Shown here piece by piece: positions 26,617-40,216 of a stretch of DNA of 64,000 nt. The notes below the pieces were generated by a model, which did no database searches, was not told where the DNA came from, and saw nothing but the letters and a program-made list of their open reading frames with translations. A program made the translations under genes and the position numbers. Source of the stretch: Okapia johnstoni (taxonomy: Eukaryota; Chordata; Mammalia; Artiodactyla; Giraffidae); the NCBI GenBank assembly GCA_024291935.2, contig CM044306.1, positions 17,741,001-17,805,000 on the forward strand, given 5' to 3'. How positions within the stretch are numbered: position 1 is the stretch's first letter; the number at the start of each line of letters is the position of its first letter.

Positions 26617-28390
26617 AATACTGCAGCGTCTTCATGTATGTATTCTTCAGTGTCTTTTCCCAATGGGATTTTTCCTTGGTCTGGAATTATTATAGTGAGG
26701 TCTTGATGATCCCCTCCACGAGGCAGTCCTCTTAGAGTTCTTTTAGTGCAGCCAGTGACTTGATAATCACTTGATGATCTGTCTTTGGTGTTATTTCCTT
26801 AAGGAACAAGTCCCACCTTGGGCCTTGCATACTGATTCAACCAGAATGAGTAGTTAAATGAGAGACTGGAAGGGAGAGATAGTTCTCTCACTTTCTCCCA
26901 CCTTCCCCCCAGCCCCTGCATTGTTGTAGAAGAGGTTGTTCTGTTCTCAAGTAGCAGTACAAAAATCTCACACCCTGATCCAACCAGTATGAAAACAACT
27001 GTGGTAGCACAAAGTGTCCTTCCTGCATCCCCAGCTGAAATTGGGGGAGGGACAAAGCCCAGTTTGTTACTTTACCCCATCCTGTCTGCCTGCTAGAAGG
27101 CCTGTTTCCTACCCTAATGGTTTCTGCCTAACAAATGGTGTTTCTTTTTTACAGCATTATGATCCTGGACTTGTTGTGGTGATGGTAAACTTAGCAGTGG
27201 TAATTTTTTATTTTCAGACTGAATTACTCCTTTGTCATCAGTGCACCAATATGTTAGGCTTACTTTCTCTGTTGTAGCCTTCATCCTTCTGCTTGGTCTT
27301 TTTCATTTTCCTTTCCTTTCCTTATGCAACTTGTCTGATCCTTGTTCATTAAAGGGTAATGTTAAGAAGGGATGTATCTGTTCATGTTAGAATTGCCAAA
27401 AAAAAAATCAGTTAAAACATTAAATTCTAATACTGTAAAAACTTGATTTCCCCACAATATAATGGGCACTAGCACTTGCTACTGCAATTTATAAATAAAT
27501 TAAAACAAACTTTGACTGCCTTAGAAGGCAAAAGTACTAATGCAGAGTTTATAACAGGGGTTTACAGAGGTAGTGAATTTCTACCAAAATTTTCTTGATT
27601 CTTAACAAAGCAAATTCTTACAGATCAAAAAAGATATCAAAACAAAAAAAATAACTTTGACATTTCTTTTCAATTCTTTCATTGGACCGTTTGTTTTTAC
27701 CAGTAAATCCCTGATTGAGACGTTATGAAAGTGATATTGCACCTAGGAAGTCATTTTTATAACCTGTCTTAATTTGGTCCTTTTGCTAAAGATTGCAGTC
27801 ACTGCTTATTTATTATACCATTGGGCATAAGGTAGTAATACATTTTTATTTTGTTTAACTGGCAGCGTTTGATAGTATCTAAAATAAGGCTGTGTTTTAC
27901 AACTTTGTTCTCTTTTCTGGTGTGAGATGTTCTTTATTAAATTTTTTTTTCATGTGATAATTTTTCTTGATTAACTTCTTATTGTTTAAAAGCAATAATG
28001 GGAGATTGGTGATAAGTAATTAAACTTCTGAATTTGTTTTTCATTTCTTTTTGAAACAAAAATCAATCCCACAAATACAGAGCAACTAGATTCAAGTGGT
28101 TGCTGGTCACTTTGGAAAGTTTTTTCCCCCTCTGGGACTAATCCTAGTCATGGGCGTGGCATTTATTGCTTTTTTTTTACCCCCCAAATTCAGTTTTGGT
28201 AATATCTCAGATTTAGCCTGACAAAACTCAACTTTTAGCCCAAAGGTATAATATATATGTGTGTATAACCAAAACAAAAATAAAAAAACAGTTGTTTACA
28301 CCAGCCTGAGTGAAATGATGAGGGAAGTAAACATTGTGTTTTTTCACTAAAGGTATACAACGGATAAGGTAAGTCCTCTTTTCAGTGGGC

Positions 28391-28425
28391 TTACATCACA
28401 ATAAACAGCGCAAGTTGTGATGTAA
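28391..28425. repeat. Perfect 11-bp hairpin in intron 3
   Basis: TTACATCACAA (28391-28401) and TTGTGATGTAA (28415-28425) are exact reverse complements around a 13-nt loop. The stem does not extend convincingly, so a miRNA precursor is unlikely. Confidence 0.8.
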
Positions 28426-29215
28426 AACAGCTGTGGTAGTAAAGTGCTTGTCTGCCCCATTTTGCTTTGTTTGGCTGGTTATGAGTGGATTAAATATACA
28501 TTTTTAAAAATCTCCAGCATAGATCAATTAGTTTAAAGTCAATTTTCTTCGCAACTAGTCCTTTTCACAGCTTACTGATTGCCACAGTCAGTGTTAAATC
28601 CACTCTGGAAAAATGGGACCTTAGAGCACCAGTTTAAAAGTAAAACTGTTCTTTCCTCAGGGCAACTAATTGTTGCGTTCCTTTTAATTATTTTTCACCT
28701 CTTCTTTTAATTGTAAAGCATCTTTTGAATACAAAGAAATATTAAACACGCTGAGTTGCAGTTATTGAATTTTCCTGTGTCATATTTGAAACTGTGCTCT
28801 CCTGATTTAAACATATCAGTTGACATATTTATTACCAGTTTTAAAAGTGTGTATGGGAAAATGTCAGTGAACAGTAATAGTGAAGTGATTCTTGATGGAA
28901 AGTTATTTGGGAGTCTTTTTAAAAAGGAATTTCTAGTGTTTTTGATTTTAAACTTCCTGGTGCCATTGCTTAGAAATGCTTTGGATTACTTATTTAATTT
29001 TGCTTTAGTAATCTGGAATCATCCCCCACTGGAAGGTCAGCCAAGGTGGTTAGTTGGGCTTAAACTGGAGAGGTAGGTTTGGTTGTAAGCTGTGAGAATG
29101 GCTTGTGTTTGGTTCACTGTAGCTTTCTGGTCTCTGCACTCCAAGGCAAGATCTCTAACCACCCAAACCCAATGTGTAAAGTGAGCTGTTGGCTTAGCCT
29201 TACATCTCACCTTGA

Positions 29216-30800
<1,585 letters not shown>

Positions 30801-31325
30801 TGAAATCATTCTTGCGTGTGGGGCTTTCACACTGAGATATTCATTTCGGTGAAAACAATCCTTTGACAGCAATATTTGTTTGCCATTTGGTGTTGATTAG
30901 CCTTAGTCCTCAGGTTTCTGTTATTTATTGCTTATATAAAAACTATAGAGATAATAATAACAACCACTTTGTATGTCTGCTGTGGAGATTACATTAGTGT
31001 TTGAAAACAATGCCTGGAATACATTAGGTAATAATAATAAGAATTGGTGAGTCCTTTGAGAGCTTGATACCTATTGATAACCTTTTTTTCCTTTTTTAAT
31101 GGATGAGGTGTTTAAAGAGTAACAATTGAGAACATCAGTATCTTCCTTTTTAAGCTGATAGTGATAGAAAACTGTAGCTTTAGAACATAAGTTAGCTTTC
31201 AAAATGACTCACCAAGGCATCCCCCTTCCTTTCTCTACCAAGAGGACAGAAATTAATCACCAGAGACAACTCTAGACCCTAATCAGCCCAGAGATGGGCA
31301 CCAGAGAGATCTACGTAGCAAATCT

Positions 31326-31547
31326 TTTATCATGCTGTGTGCTCAGTTGCTTAGTCATGTCCTACTCTGTGCAACCCCATGGACTGTAGCCTGCTAGACT
31401 CCTCTGTCCTTGGGATTCTCCAGGCAAAGATACTGGAGTATGTTGCCATTTCTTCCTCCAGAGAATCTTCCTGACCCAGGGATTGAACCTGCATCTCAAG
31501 TCTCGTGCATTGGCAGGCAGGTTCTTTACCACTAGCACCAACAGGGA
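31326..31547 (-). mobile_element. Bov-tA SINE, reversed
   Basis: Reverse complement with GTTGCTTAGTCATGTCCTAC at the left and a head carrying GCATTGGCAGGCAGGTTC at the right. It has the extra CATCTCAAGTCTCGTGCATT piece typical of one subtype. Near-identical 9-bp repeats AGCAAATCT and AGCAAACCT (31317-31325, 31548-31556) flank it. Confidence 0.9.
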
Positions 31548-31823
31548 AGCAAACCTCTACTAACTGTTATCTTCCATTAGTTCCCCCATTTGCTGCTCTA
31601 GAAACTCAAAGTCCTTTTACTTTGTCTTGTCACTTCTCTAAAAAGTTACTGTTATTTTGTTAAGATGCATATAAGCTCAAGTTCTAACCACCCCTTTTGA
31701 GTTACCCATCACTGAGTACTCAGATGTGTATGCATGATGCCCCCAGTAATAAATTTCTGATTGTTTTTCTCTTGGAAAAAAAAGACCAAGGTACTTGCCT
31801 TTTAAGATGTTTTAGTAAGTTCA

Positions 31824-32386
31824 TGAAATTAAGACGCTTACTCCTTGGAAGGAAGGTTATGGCCAACCTGGATAGCATATTTAAAAGCAGAGACATTACT
31901 CTGCCAGCAAAAGTCCATCTAGTCAAGGCTATGGTTTTTCCAGTGGTCATGTGTGGATGTGAGAGTTGGACGGTGAAGAAAGCTGAGCGCCGCAGAATTG
32001 ATGCTTTTGAACTGTGGTGTTGGAGAAGACTTTTGAGAGTCCCTTGGACTGCAAGGAGATCCAATCAATCCATCCTAAAGGAGATCAATCCTGGGTGTTC
32101 ATTGGAAGGAGTGATGTTGAAGCTGAAACTCCAGTACTTTGGCCACCTCATGCGAAGAGTTGACTCATTGGAAAAGACCCTAATGCTGGGTAGGATTGGG
32201 GGCAGGAGGAGAAGGGGACGACAGAGGATGAGATGGTTGGATGGCATCACCGACTCGATGGACATGGGTTTGGGTAGACTCCGGGAGTTGGTGATGGACA
32301 GAGAGGCCTGGCGTGCTACAATTCATGGGGTCGCAAAGAGTCGGACACGACTGAGTGACTGAACTGAACTGAACTGAACTGAACTG
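31824..32386 (+). mobile_element. Young BovB 3' copy with open C-terminal frame
   Basis: A 563-bp 5'-truncated BovB 3' end flanked by exact 10-bp duplications AGTAAGTTCA (31814-31823 and 32387-32396). The C-terminal part of the BovB ORF2 stays open to its natural stop near 32362, after the recognisable words [20 protein letters not shown] and [10 protein letters not shown]. It lacks the polymerase palm and endonuclease. The intact frame, precise duplications and CTGAA-repeat tail suggest a recent insertion. The 221-codon open frame from 31697 is a chance fusion of flank and element. Confidence 0.95.
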
Positions 32387-32838
32387 AGTAAGTTCAATCT
32401 CTACTATGAAACAGGTAAATTTGAAGATAAGAAACAGACTTAGTGAAAATTATATAGAAACTGATTTTGGTCTTGGTATTTAAGGTGAGCAGAAAGAAAA
32501 GGGATTCATTTTTTAAAACCTGTTCTACCATTTAAAAAAATGTATAAAGCAAAAACTGACAGAACTACAAGTAGAAATGTTAAATCTACCACAATAATGG
32601 GAGATTTTAATATACATCTCTCAGTAATTGATAAAAGTAGAGGAAAAAAATACCTGCAAGGATGTTTGGAAGATGGGAACAACACATTTAACAAATTTCA
32701 CCTAATGCTTTTATAGAGCTGTGTGTCCAATCACTTTGCAACTTTCAAACATATATGAAACATTTATTTAAACATAATTTTTCTACCATGTTTGGTGTCA
32801 TAAAGTATGAACAAATTTCAGAGAACTGAAATCAAGTT

Positions 32839-33059
32839 TTGTGTGTGTGTGTGCGCTTAGTTTCTCAGTCATGTCCAACACTTTGCGGCCCCACAGACTG
32901 TAGCCCTCCAGGCTCCTCTCATGGAATTTTGCAGTCAGGAATACTGGAGTGGGGTGCTATTTCCTCCTCTAGGAGATCTTCCGGACCCAGGGATCAAACC
33001 CGCCTCTCTTGTGTCTCCTACATTGGCCAGCGGATTCTTTACCACTAGCGGCACCTGGA
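32839..33059 (-). mobile_element. Bov-tA SINE, reversed, inside L1
   Basis: Begins with a GTGTGTGTGTG tract on + (the SINE 3' tail reversed), then TTAGTTTCTCAGTCATGTCC, and ends with the head GGATTCTTTACCACTAGCGG. Exact 10-bp duplications AAATCAAGTT at 32829-32838 and 33060-33069. Confidence 0.94.
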
Positions 33060-33856
33060 AAATCAAGTTATCAAGCCACAAAACAATTTGCTTTTTAAAA
33101 AGCTTTTTACAACCTTACAAAATTAAGATGTACATTTTTATTTAACCTGCCAGTAGAAGCAGAAATCACAGTAGTAATTGCAAAATATTTTGGACTGAAA
33201 GATGTTACACATCACAATTTGTAAGGTAAGCTAAAGCAATCTGATATTTTATAGCAAATACATGTCCTTAAATGCTTACCTTAGAAAAAAAGAAAGGCAA
33301 GAAATAAATGAAGTAAACGTTTCTCTTGGGAAGTTAGCAAAATAAACCCAAAGAATGTTAAAAAAAAGAAGTAATGAAGATAATGATAAGAACAAAAATG
33401 AATGAAACAGAAAACAAATATACAACAGATCCAAAAGTTTGTTCTTTGACATACTTGTGATATTAAGAAAGAAAAGAACATAGAAAACCAATATCAATAA
33501 TGAAAAGAGGATATCATTGCAGATGTGGCAGGCAGTAAAAGATAAAAATAGTATGGATAACTATGCTTTGAATGTAAAGATAGTTTTAAGTAGACAAATT
33601 CTTAAAATATATAACTCCCTAAAATAGACTTGAATAGAAATAAAAAACCTCAGTAATCTTATAACGTGTATAAATTATATGTTAAATATGTAGTGAAAAA
33701 TCTTTCCATACAGCCCAAATAACTTCACTACTGAGTTCTATCAAAAATCATAAAAGAAATAACTTTGGCCTTGAACAGCAGGTATTCCTGATCTTCCAGG
33801 GAATTGAAAATGAAGAAAAAATCCTAGCTCATTTAATAAAAGAGACTAGTACCATA

Positions 33857-33999
33857 GATCCCCTGGAGAAAGAAATGGCAACTCACTCCAGTATTCTTGT
33901 CTGGGAAATCCCATGGACAGAAGGAGCCTAGCAGGCTGTAGCCTATGGGGATTACAAAAGAGTCGGACATGACTTAGTGACTATAAAAAACAACAGAAA
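33857..33999 (+). mobile_element. Bov-tA SINE, head missing
   Basis: Starts within the Bov-tA body at ATCCCCTGGAGAAAGAAATG and runs to GACATGACTTAGTGACTATA and an ACAACAG tail. It sits in old sense L1 sequence. Confidence 0.88.
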
Positions 34000-34070
34000 G
34001 TAGCATCTTGAAGATAAATCCTGACGAGGACAGTTAATTATATGACATATAACACAAATGCAGTTTTAAA

Positions 34071-34732
34071 TTTTTTTCTTTTTTTAAACTTATTTTTAAT
34101 TGGAGGATAATTGCTTTACAGTGTTGGTTGGTTTCTACTGTACATCAACATGAATCAGCCATAGGTATACATTTGTCCCCTCCCTCTTGAGCCTCCCTCC
34201 TACCTCTCACCCCATCTGACACCCCTCTGGTTTGTCACAAAGCACTAGACTGAGCTCCCTGTGCTATACAGCAACTTCCCATTAGCTATCTGTTTTACAC
34301 ATGGTAATGTGTATCCTAAAGGAAATCAGTTCTGAATGTTCATTGGAAGGACTGATGTTGAAGCTGAAACTCCAGTACTTTGGCCACCTGATGCGAAGAA
34401 CTGACTCATTTGAAAAGACCCTGATGCTGGGAAAGATTGAAGTCGGGAAGAGAAGGGGATGACAAAGGATGAGATGGTTGGATGGCATCACCGACTCAGT
34501 GGACATGAGTTTGAGTAAACTCCGGGAGTTGGTGATGAACAGGGAGGCCTGGCGTACTGCAGTCCATGGGGTCACAAAGAGTCGGACACGACTGAGTGAC
34601 TGAACTGAACTGAACTGAATGTATATATTTCAGTGTTACCCTCAACTTGTCCCACCCTCTCCTTCCTGCACTGTGTCCATAAGTCTGCTCTCTATGTCTG
34701 AGTTTCTATTCCTGCCCTGCACATAGGTTACA
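34071..34732 (-). mobile_element. Ruminant L1 3' end, antisense, split by BovB
   Basis: TTTTTAATTGGAGGATAATT at the left and TGAATCAGCCATAGGTATAC identify the same 3' UTR family as at 19516-19733. The element continues after the BovB insertion with TGTCCCACCCTCTCCTTCC to about 34732. The flanks ATGCAGTTTTAAA and ATGCAAATCTTAAA look like a decayed target duplication in the old L1. Confidence 0.88.
34315..34617 (+). mobile_element. BovB 3' end nested in L1
   Basis: 5'-truncated BovB 3' segment: ATGTTGAAGCTGAAACTCCA, GCCACCTGATGCGAAGAACT, CTCCGGGAGTTGGTGATG, ending CTGAACTGAACTGA. Approximate 9-bp repeats AATGTGTAT and AATGTATAT flank it. It is in sense orientation. Confidence 0.92.
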
Positions 34733-35259
34733 GATGCAAATCTTAAAATACTAGAACTAATTTAGGATATACCATAACTAAGTTATCCCAGGAAGGCAAG
34801 ATTGATTTAATGTTAAAATCAGTTTATATGGTCAACCATGTTAAGTGACTAAAGAGAAAAAATTATGTGATCATCTTAATAGAGCATTCATTCATGATGT
34901 AACGTCTTGTCCACCTGACCAAGAAAAGACCTTTTTTAACCAGGTGGAATGCCTACAAAAACTCTACAGGAGACATCATACTTAATATTGAAAAGTTGAA
35001 AACTTTCCTTTTGAGGTAGGGAAACATAACAAGGATGCCTGTTGTCATTGTTTCTATTAAATATTGTGCTGAGGTCTTAAGCAGCACAGACAGTAAGGCA
35101 GACATGTAGAAACAAAGATATAAGGTGAAAGGGAGAGACAACTGTCTTTTGTTTGTAGCTATGATTATGTTCAGAGATATCCAAGAGAATTTACAGATTA
35201 GTTACAAATAACAGAGTTTAGCGGGATGCTTGATACAAAATCAAATTTAAATTTGCATA

Positions 35260-35422
35260 TGGACTGTAGCCTGCCAGGCTCCTCTGTCCATGGGATTCTC
35301 CAGGCAAGAGTACTGGAGTGGGTAGCCATTTCCTTCTCCAGGGGATCTTCCCGACCCAGGAGTTGAACCTGGGTCTCCTGCATTGCAGGCAGATTCTTTA
35401 CCATCTGAGCCTCCAAGGGGTG
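35260..35422 (-). mobile_element. Bov-tA SINE, reversed, 3' part missing
   Basis: Starts on + at ATATGGACTGTAGCCTGCCA and runs to the head end TTTACCATCTGAGCCTCCAA. The element tail is absent. The old L1 frame resumes directly with GCATCTGTATATCAACAATG. Confidence 0.9.
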
Positions 35423-36021
35423 GCATCTGTATATCAACAATGGAGAATTAGAAGCTGGAGATAACAAAATGTCATCAGTTGTAAAAGCAAACAAGTATAT
35501 GAAGCATTTGAGTATAGATCTAATGAGAATGTGGGAGACTTAAGAGAAAAATTCTGAAGCATTATTTTCAATGAGGCATTAAAGAACAATGAATTTAAAA
35601 AATGAGATTTTTTTTTTTATTATGTTCATGAATTAAAAGATCCAGTATTGTAAAGGCATTTGTTTTCCCTCAAACTTCCTATATATTCAAATCAGTCAGA
35701 TAGAAATCTCAACAAAATTTTGTATGGAATCTGATAAGCTGATTCGAAAATTTATATGGAAGTGTAAAGGGCCAAGAATAGTCAAAGCATTATTAAAATA
35801 TAAGATAGAAAGCTACAGTAATTAAGATGTGATAGTGACACAAGGGTAGGCCAATGGAACAGAAAAGAGAGCCCAGATGCAGACTCTTACATATTTGACC
35901 ACTTGATAAAAGAAAGGTGATATTGCAAATAAGTGGGGAAAAGAATGAATTTTTCAGTAAATGATTCTGAGACAATTGGTTATCCATATGGGAAATAGTG
36001 AATTTGAACTTCTACCCCCAT

Positions 36022-38403
36022 CAGTTCAGTTCAGTTCAGTTGCTCAGTCGTGTCCGACTCTGCGACCCCATGGACTGCAGCATGCCAGGCCTCCCTGTCC
36101 ATCACCAACTCCTGGGGTGATGACACCAACTTCCTTTCCTGATTTGTAATCAGTCTGTTGTTCCATGTCCAGTTCTAATTATTGCTTCCTGACCGGCATT
36201 CAGATTTCTCAAGAGGCAGATCAGACTCATGTCCATTGAGTCAGTGATGCCATCCAGCCATCTCATCCTCTGTCTTCCCCTTTTCCTCCTGGCCTCAATC
36301 CTTCCGTGCATCAGGGTCTTTTCAAATAAATCAGTTCTTTGCATCAGGTGGCCAAAGTATTGGAGTTGCAGCTTCAACATCAGTCCTTCCAATGAATATT
36401 TAGGACTGATTTCCTTTTGGATGGACTGGTTGGATCTCCTTGCAGTCCAAAGGACTCTTAAGAGTCTTCTCCAACACCACAGTTCAAAAGCATCAATTCT
36501 TCAGCGTTCATCTTTATGGTCCAACTCTCACATCCATACATGACTACTGGAAAAACCATAGCTCTGACTAGACGGACCTTTGTTGGCAAAGTAATGTCTC
36601 TGCTTTTTAATATGCTGTCTGGGTTGGTCATAACTTTCCTTCCAAGGAGTAAGCGTCTTCTAATTTCATGGCTGCAATCACCATCTGCAGTGATTTTGGA
36701 GCCCCCCAAAATAAAGTCTCTCACTGTTTCCACTGTTTCCCCATCTATTTGCCATGAAGTGATAGGACCAAATGCCATGATCTTAGTTTTCTGAATGTTA
36801 AGTTTTAAGCCAACTTTTTCACTCTCCTCATTCACTTTCATCAAGAGGCTCTTTAGTTCTTCTTCGCTTTCTGCCATAAAGGTGGTGTCATTTGCATATC
36901 TGAGGTTATTGATATTTCTCTTGGCAGTCTTGATTCCAGCTTGTGCTTCATCCAGCCCAGCATTTCTCATGATGTACTCTGCATGTAAGTTAAATAAGCA
37001 GGGTGACAATATACAGCCTTGACGTACTCCTTTCCTGATTTGTAATCAGTCTGTTGTTCCATGTCCAGTTCTAATTATTGCTTCCTGACCGGCATTCAGA
37101 TTTCTCAAGAGGCAGATCAGGTGGTCTGGTATTCCCATCTCTTTAAGAATTTTGCACAGTTTGTTGTGATCCACACAGTCAGAGGCTTTGGCATAGTCAA
37201 TAAAGCAGAAGTAGATGTTTTTCTGGAACTGTCTTGCTTTTTCGATGATCCAGTGGATGTTGGCAATTTGATCTCTGGTTCCTCTGCCTTTTCTAGAAGC
37301 AGCTTGGACATCTGGAAGTTCATGGTTCATGTACTGTTGATGCCTGGCTTGGAGAATTTTGAGCATTACTTTGTTGGTGTGTGAGATGAGTGCAATTGTG
37401 CAGTAGTTTGAACATTCTTTGGCATTGCCTTTCTTTGGAATTAGGATGAAAACTGACCTTTTCCAGTCTGAAAACTCTGCTGAATTTTCCAAATTTTCTG
37501 GCATATTGAGTGCAGCACTTTCACAGCATCATCTTTCAGGATTTGAAATAGCTCAACTGGAATTCCATCACCTCCACTACCTTTGTTCGTAGTGATGCTT
37601 CCTAAGGCCCACTTGACTTTGCATTCCAGGATGCCTGGCTCTAGGTGAGTGATCACACCGTTGTGATTATCTGGGTCATGAAGATCTTTTTTTTGTATAG
37701 TTCTTCTGTGTATTCTTGCCACTTCTTAATATCTTCTGCTTCTGTTAGGTCCATACCATTTCTGTCCTTTATTGTGCCCATCTTTGCGTGAAGTGTTCCC
37801 TTGGTATCTTTAATTTTCTTGAAGAGATCTCTAGTCTTTCCCATTCTGTTGTTTTCCTCTATTTCTTTGCATTGATCTCTGAGGACGGCTTTCTTATCTC
37901 TCCTTGCTGTTCTTTGGAACTCTGCATTCAAATGGGTATATCTTTCCTTTTCTCCTTTGTTTGTTGCTTCTCTTCTTTTCCCAGCTATTTGTAAGGCCTC
38001 CTCAGACAGCCATTTTGCTTTTTTGCATTTCTTTTTCTTGGGGATGGTCTTGATCCCTGTCTCCTGTACAGTGTCACAAACTTCCATCCATAGTTCTTCA
38101 GGCACTCTGTCTATCAGATCTAATCCCTTGAATCTATTTCTCACTTCCACTGTATAATCAAGGGATTTGATTTAGGTCATACCTGAATGGTCTAATGGTT
38201 TTCCCTACTTTCTTCAATTTAAGCCTGAATTTGGCAATAAGGAATTCATGATCTGAGCCACAGTCAGCTCCCGGTCTTGTTTTTGCTGACTGTGTAGAGC
38301 TTCTCCATCTTTGGCTGAAAAAAATATAATCAGTCTGATTTTGGTATTGGCCATCTGGTGATGTCCTGTGTAGAGTCTTCTCTTGTGTTGTTGGAAGAGG
38401 CTG
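36022..38403 (-). mobile_element. BovB LINE, 2.4 kb, antisense, with internal duplication
   Basis: The longest BovB here, 5'-truncated from a full length of about 3.2 kb. Read on the minus strand it has the N-terminal RT region (near 37653-38150), the RT fingers with ANIHWIIEKARQFQKNIYFC and FIDYAKASDCVDHNKL (37046-37504), the palm motif altered to Y-A-N-D (37009-36458), and the C-terminal region with [14 protein letters not shown]. The catalytic Asp-to-Asn change, several frameshifts and an inserted 93-bp copy (36132-36224) show it is dead. Flanking repeats TACCCCCAT (36013-36021) and TACCCCTAT (38404-38412) mark the insertion into old L1. Confidence 0.96.
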
Positions 38404-38852
38404 TACCCCTATACTGTACAGTGATCAACTGCAAATGGATTAAAGATTTAAATATAAAAGGAAAAAACATACAGGATTTTCTCTTCTAGTTGTACCTAAT
38501 TTATCATTTACTTATTTTTATTTCAGTGATACTTTATAATGAAAATTGTTGAGCATACAGGAAAATTTAAAGATTTATACACTGAATACTTATATACCTA
38601 CCATGTATATTCCAAAATTAATATTTATAATAGTTTTATTATATTTCAATGACTTCTTTAAAAACAACTGTATTGAGAATTAGTGCCTTTTAAAATATCT
38701 TTTTGATTCTTTTCCCCAAAATTGCCAAGTTTTTGGAACACAAAACTTTTGCCTTTTAGTTACTATTTCTGCCTTTTTTTTCTTAAAACATTCTAAATTT
38801 TCTTATTTTATAATGTCTTTCAAGTCTCTTATTATCTGTAGTACTTCATAAA

Positions 38853-39052
38853 GTGTTAGTCGCTCAGTCGTGTCCAACTCTTTGTGATCCCATGGACTAT
38901 ATCCCATCAGGCTCCTCTGTCCACGGGATTCTCCAGGCAAGAACACTGGAGTGAGTTGCCATTTCCTTCTCCAGGGGATCTTTGTGACCCAGGGATCAGA
39001 CCAGATCTTCCGCATTGCAGGCAGATTCTTTACTGTTTGAGATACCTGGGGA
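38853..39052 (-). mobile_element. Bov-tA SINE, reversed
   Basis: GTTAGTCGCTCAGTCGTGTC to GCATTGCAGGCAGATTCTTT, complete. Exact 13-bp target duplications AGTACTTCATAAA lie at 38840-38852 and 39053-39065. Confidence 0.95.
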
Positions 39053-40192
39053 AGTACTTCATAAATGTTTTTGTAATTTGCTGCTTCTAACTTTCTCACA
39101 GTGATTTGTTTCCTTGTGTAGTTTGCAGTTTTAATTGTCATCTCATTTGATACACTGTCAGGAATATAAACATTTTAGAGAATACATTTTTATTGTTTTT
39201 CAAGTAAAAGTTATCAAGTAACTAATACATGAAATATCTGAATAGTACACAACCTCATTAAATTATATATTATATTTTGAGACCCTTTCTCCCCTGACCA
39301 AGAAATTATTTCACTTTTGAACTCTTTGTGGAGATAGAACAGGAATTACGTATTCTCATTTTATTGTTCAGATTTTTTTTTACTCAGAAATCTTACCAAC
39401 TTTGAATTATACAGCTCCTGAAACCCTCTCCCTTTCTTGATGTTTCACTCCTTTATTTTATATTTGTTCTTCACCTTCACATGACCTTAGAATCTTGACT
39501 TTAGTAACTTAGCCACTCCTTAATTTATAGTTCTTGAACACCACAGATTGATTTTTTTTCCTTCTCTTAACACTTCAATTCTAGCTTCCTTTCTTCCTAG
39601 TCCTTTTTGTCATGCCTGCTTACCAAGAACCTATCTCCACTCAGTACAAATACTTGTATCCCTCATTTCTGCATGATTGCAGTAGTGTAGTCTGGGACTG
39701 GTGCCAACTCAGTGGACTCTCAGAACTGCCAAGGAATCCTTTCATGCATTATCTTCCTCTTAGTCTGTTCAGCTGTCATTCTCAAACATTGATCCTCAAG
39801 CTCTCACCTTCCCTCAGCTACCCTTGTCCTTCTTGCATCTTTTCTTACTCCCAGTAGAAGCATAGAGACAGTTTTCTTCTACCTATAAATCTGCCATCAA
39901 ACTTTGGTCTGTCTGTTCCCATCCTTAAATGTTTTTCCCTCATTTCATCGTTTGTCAAATGAAGTTCCTACCTACGTCTGAGTTCTGGATCCTAATCCTC
40001 TCTGTCTTATCAAGAAGTTTACATCTTTCTTGTGTTGGCAAACTCATTCATTTCCTATCACCAGTAAACATACTCACACATTCTTAAGGGAAAGGAACCA
40101 CTAAAACCAAAATAAACTTCACTCTGTTGACTCTTAGTCACTGCAGCTATTATTTTTGAAAGAATAGTCTACACTCACTGCCTTATATTCTT

Positions 40193-40216
40193 TGTGTGTG
40201 TGTGTGTGTGTGTGTG
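40193..40216. repeat. (TG)12 microsatellite
   Basis: An uninterrupted run of TG dinucleotides, likely length-polymorphic and usable as a marker. Confidence 0.95.

Larger units (their letters stand above)
32490..36012 (+). mobile_element. Old L1 ORF2, sense, interrupted by later insertions
   Basis: Diverged L1 ORF2 reads across 32490-32838, 33060-33856, 34000-34070, 34733-35260 and 35423-36012, resuming at 38413. Landmarks are AATGGGAGATTTTAATATAC (endonuclease region), CCAGGAAGGCAAGATTGATT (34790s, RT region) and GGAACAGAAAAGAGAGCCCA (35856). The pieces are in the right order, separated by a Bov-tA, an L1 3' end carrying a BovB, another Bov-tA and a 2.4-kb BovB. All frames are broken. Confidence 0.8.

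Noticed and set aside
26593..27150. Antisense retrocopy tailed by the poly-T run
   Set aside because: No reversed AATAAA hexamer near the run, no recognised coding sequence and no target duplication.
27155..27184. Possible 30-nt microexon (TTTTTTACAG acceptor, GTAAAC donor) in intron 3
   Set aside because: Entered in the phase left by exon 3 it meets a stop after two codons (GCA TTA TGA). It also cannot be distinguished from chance splice-like sites.
31697..32362. 221-codon novel protein
   Set aside because: The first 40-odd codons are intron flank and the rest is the C-terminal BovB ORF2. The target duplication at 31814-31823 falls inside the frame, showing a chance fusion.
36150..36392. 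Chimeric 80-codon minus-strand frame
   Set aside because: Produced by the 93-bp duplicated block joining two distant BovB parts. Not a separate gene.
40193..40216. Z-DNA regulatory element
   Set aside because: A plain TG microsatellite; nothing around it indicates function.
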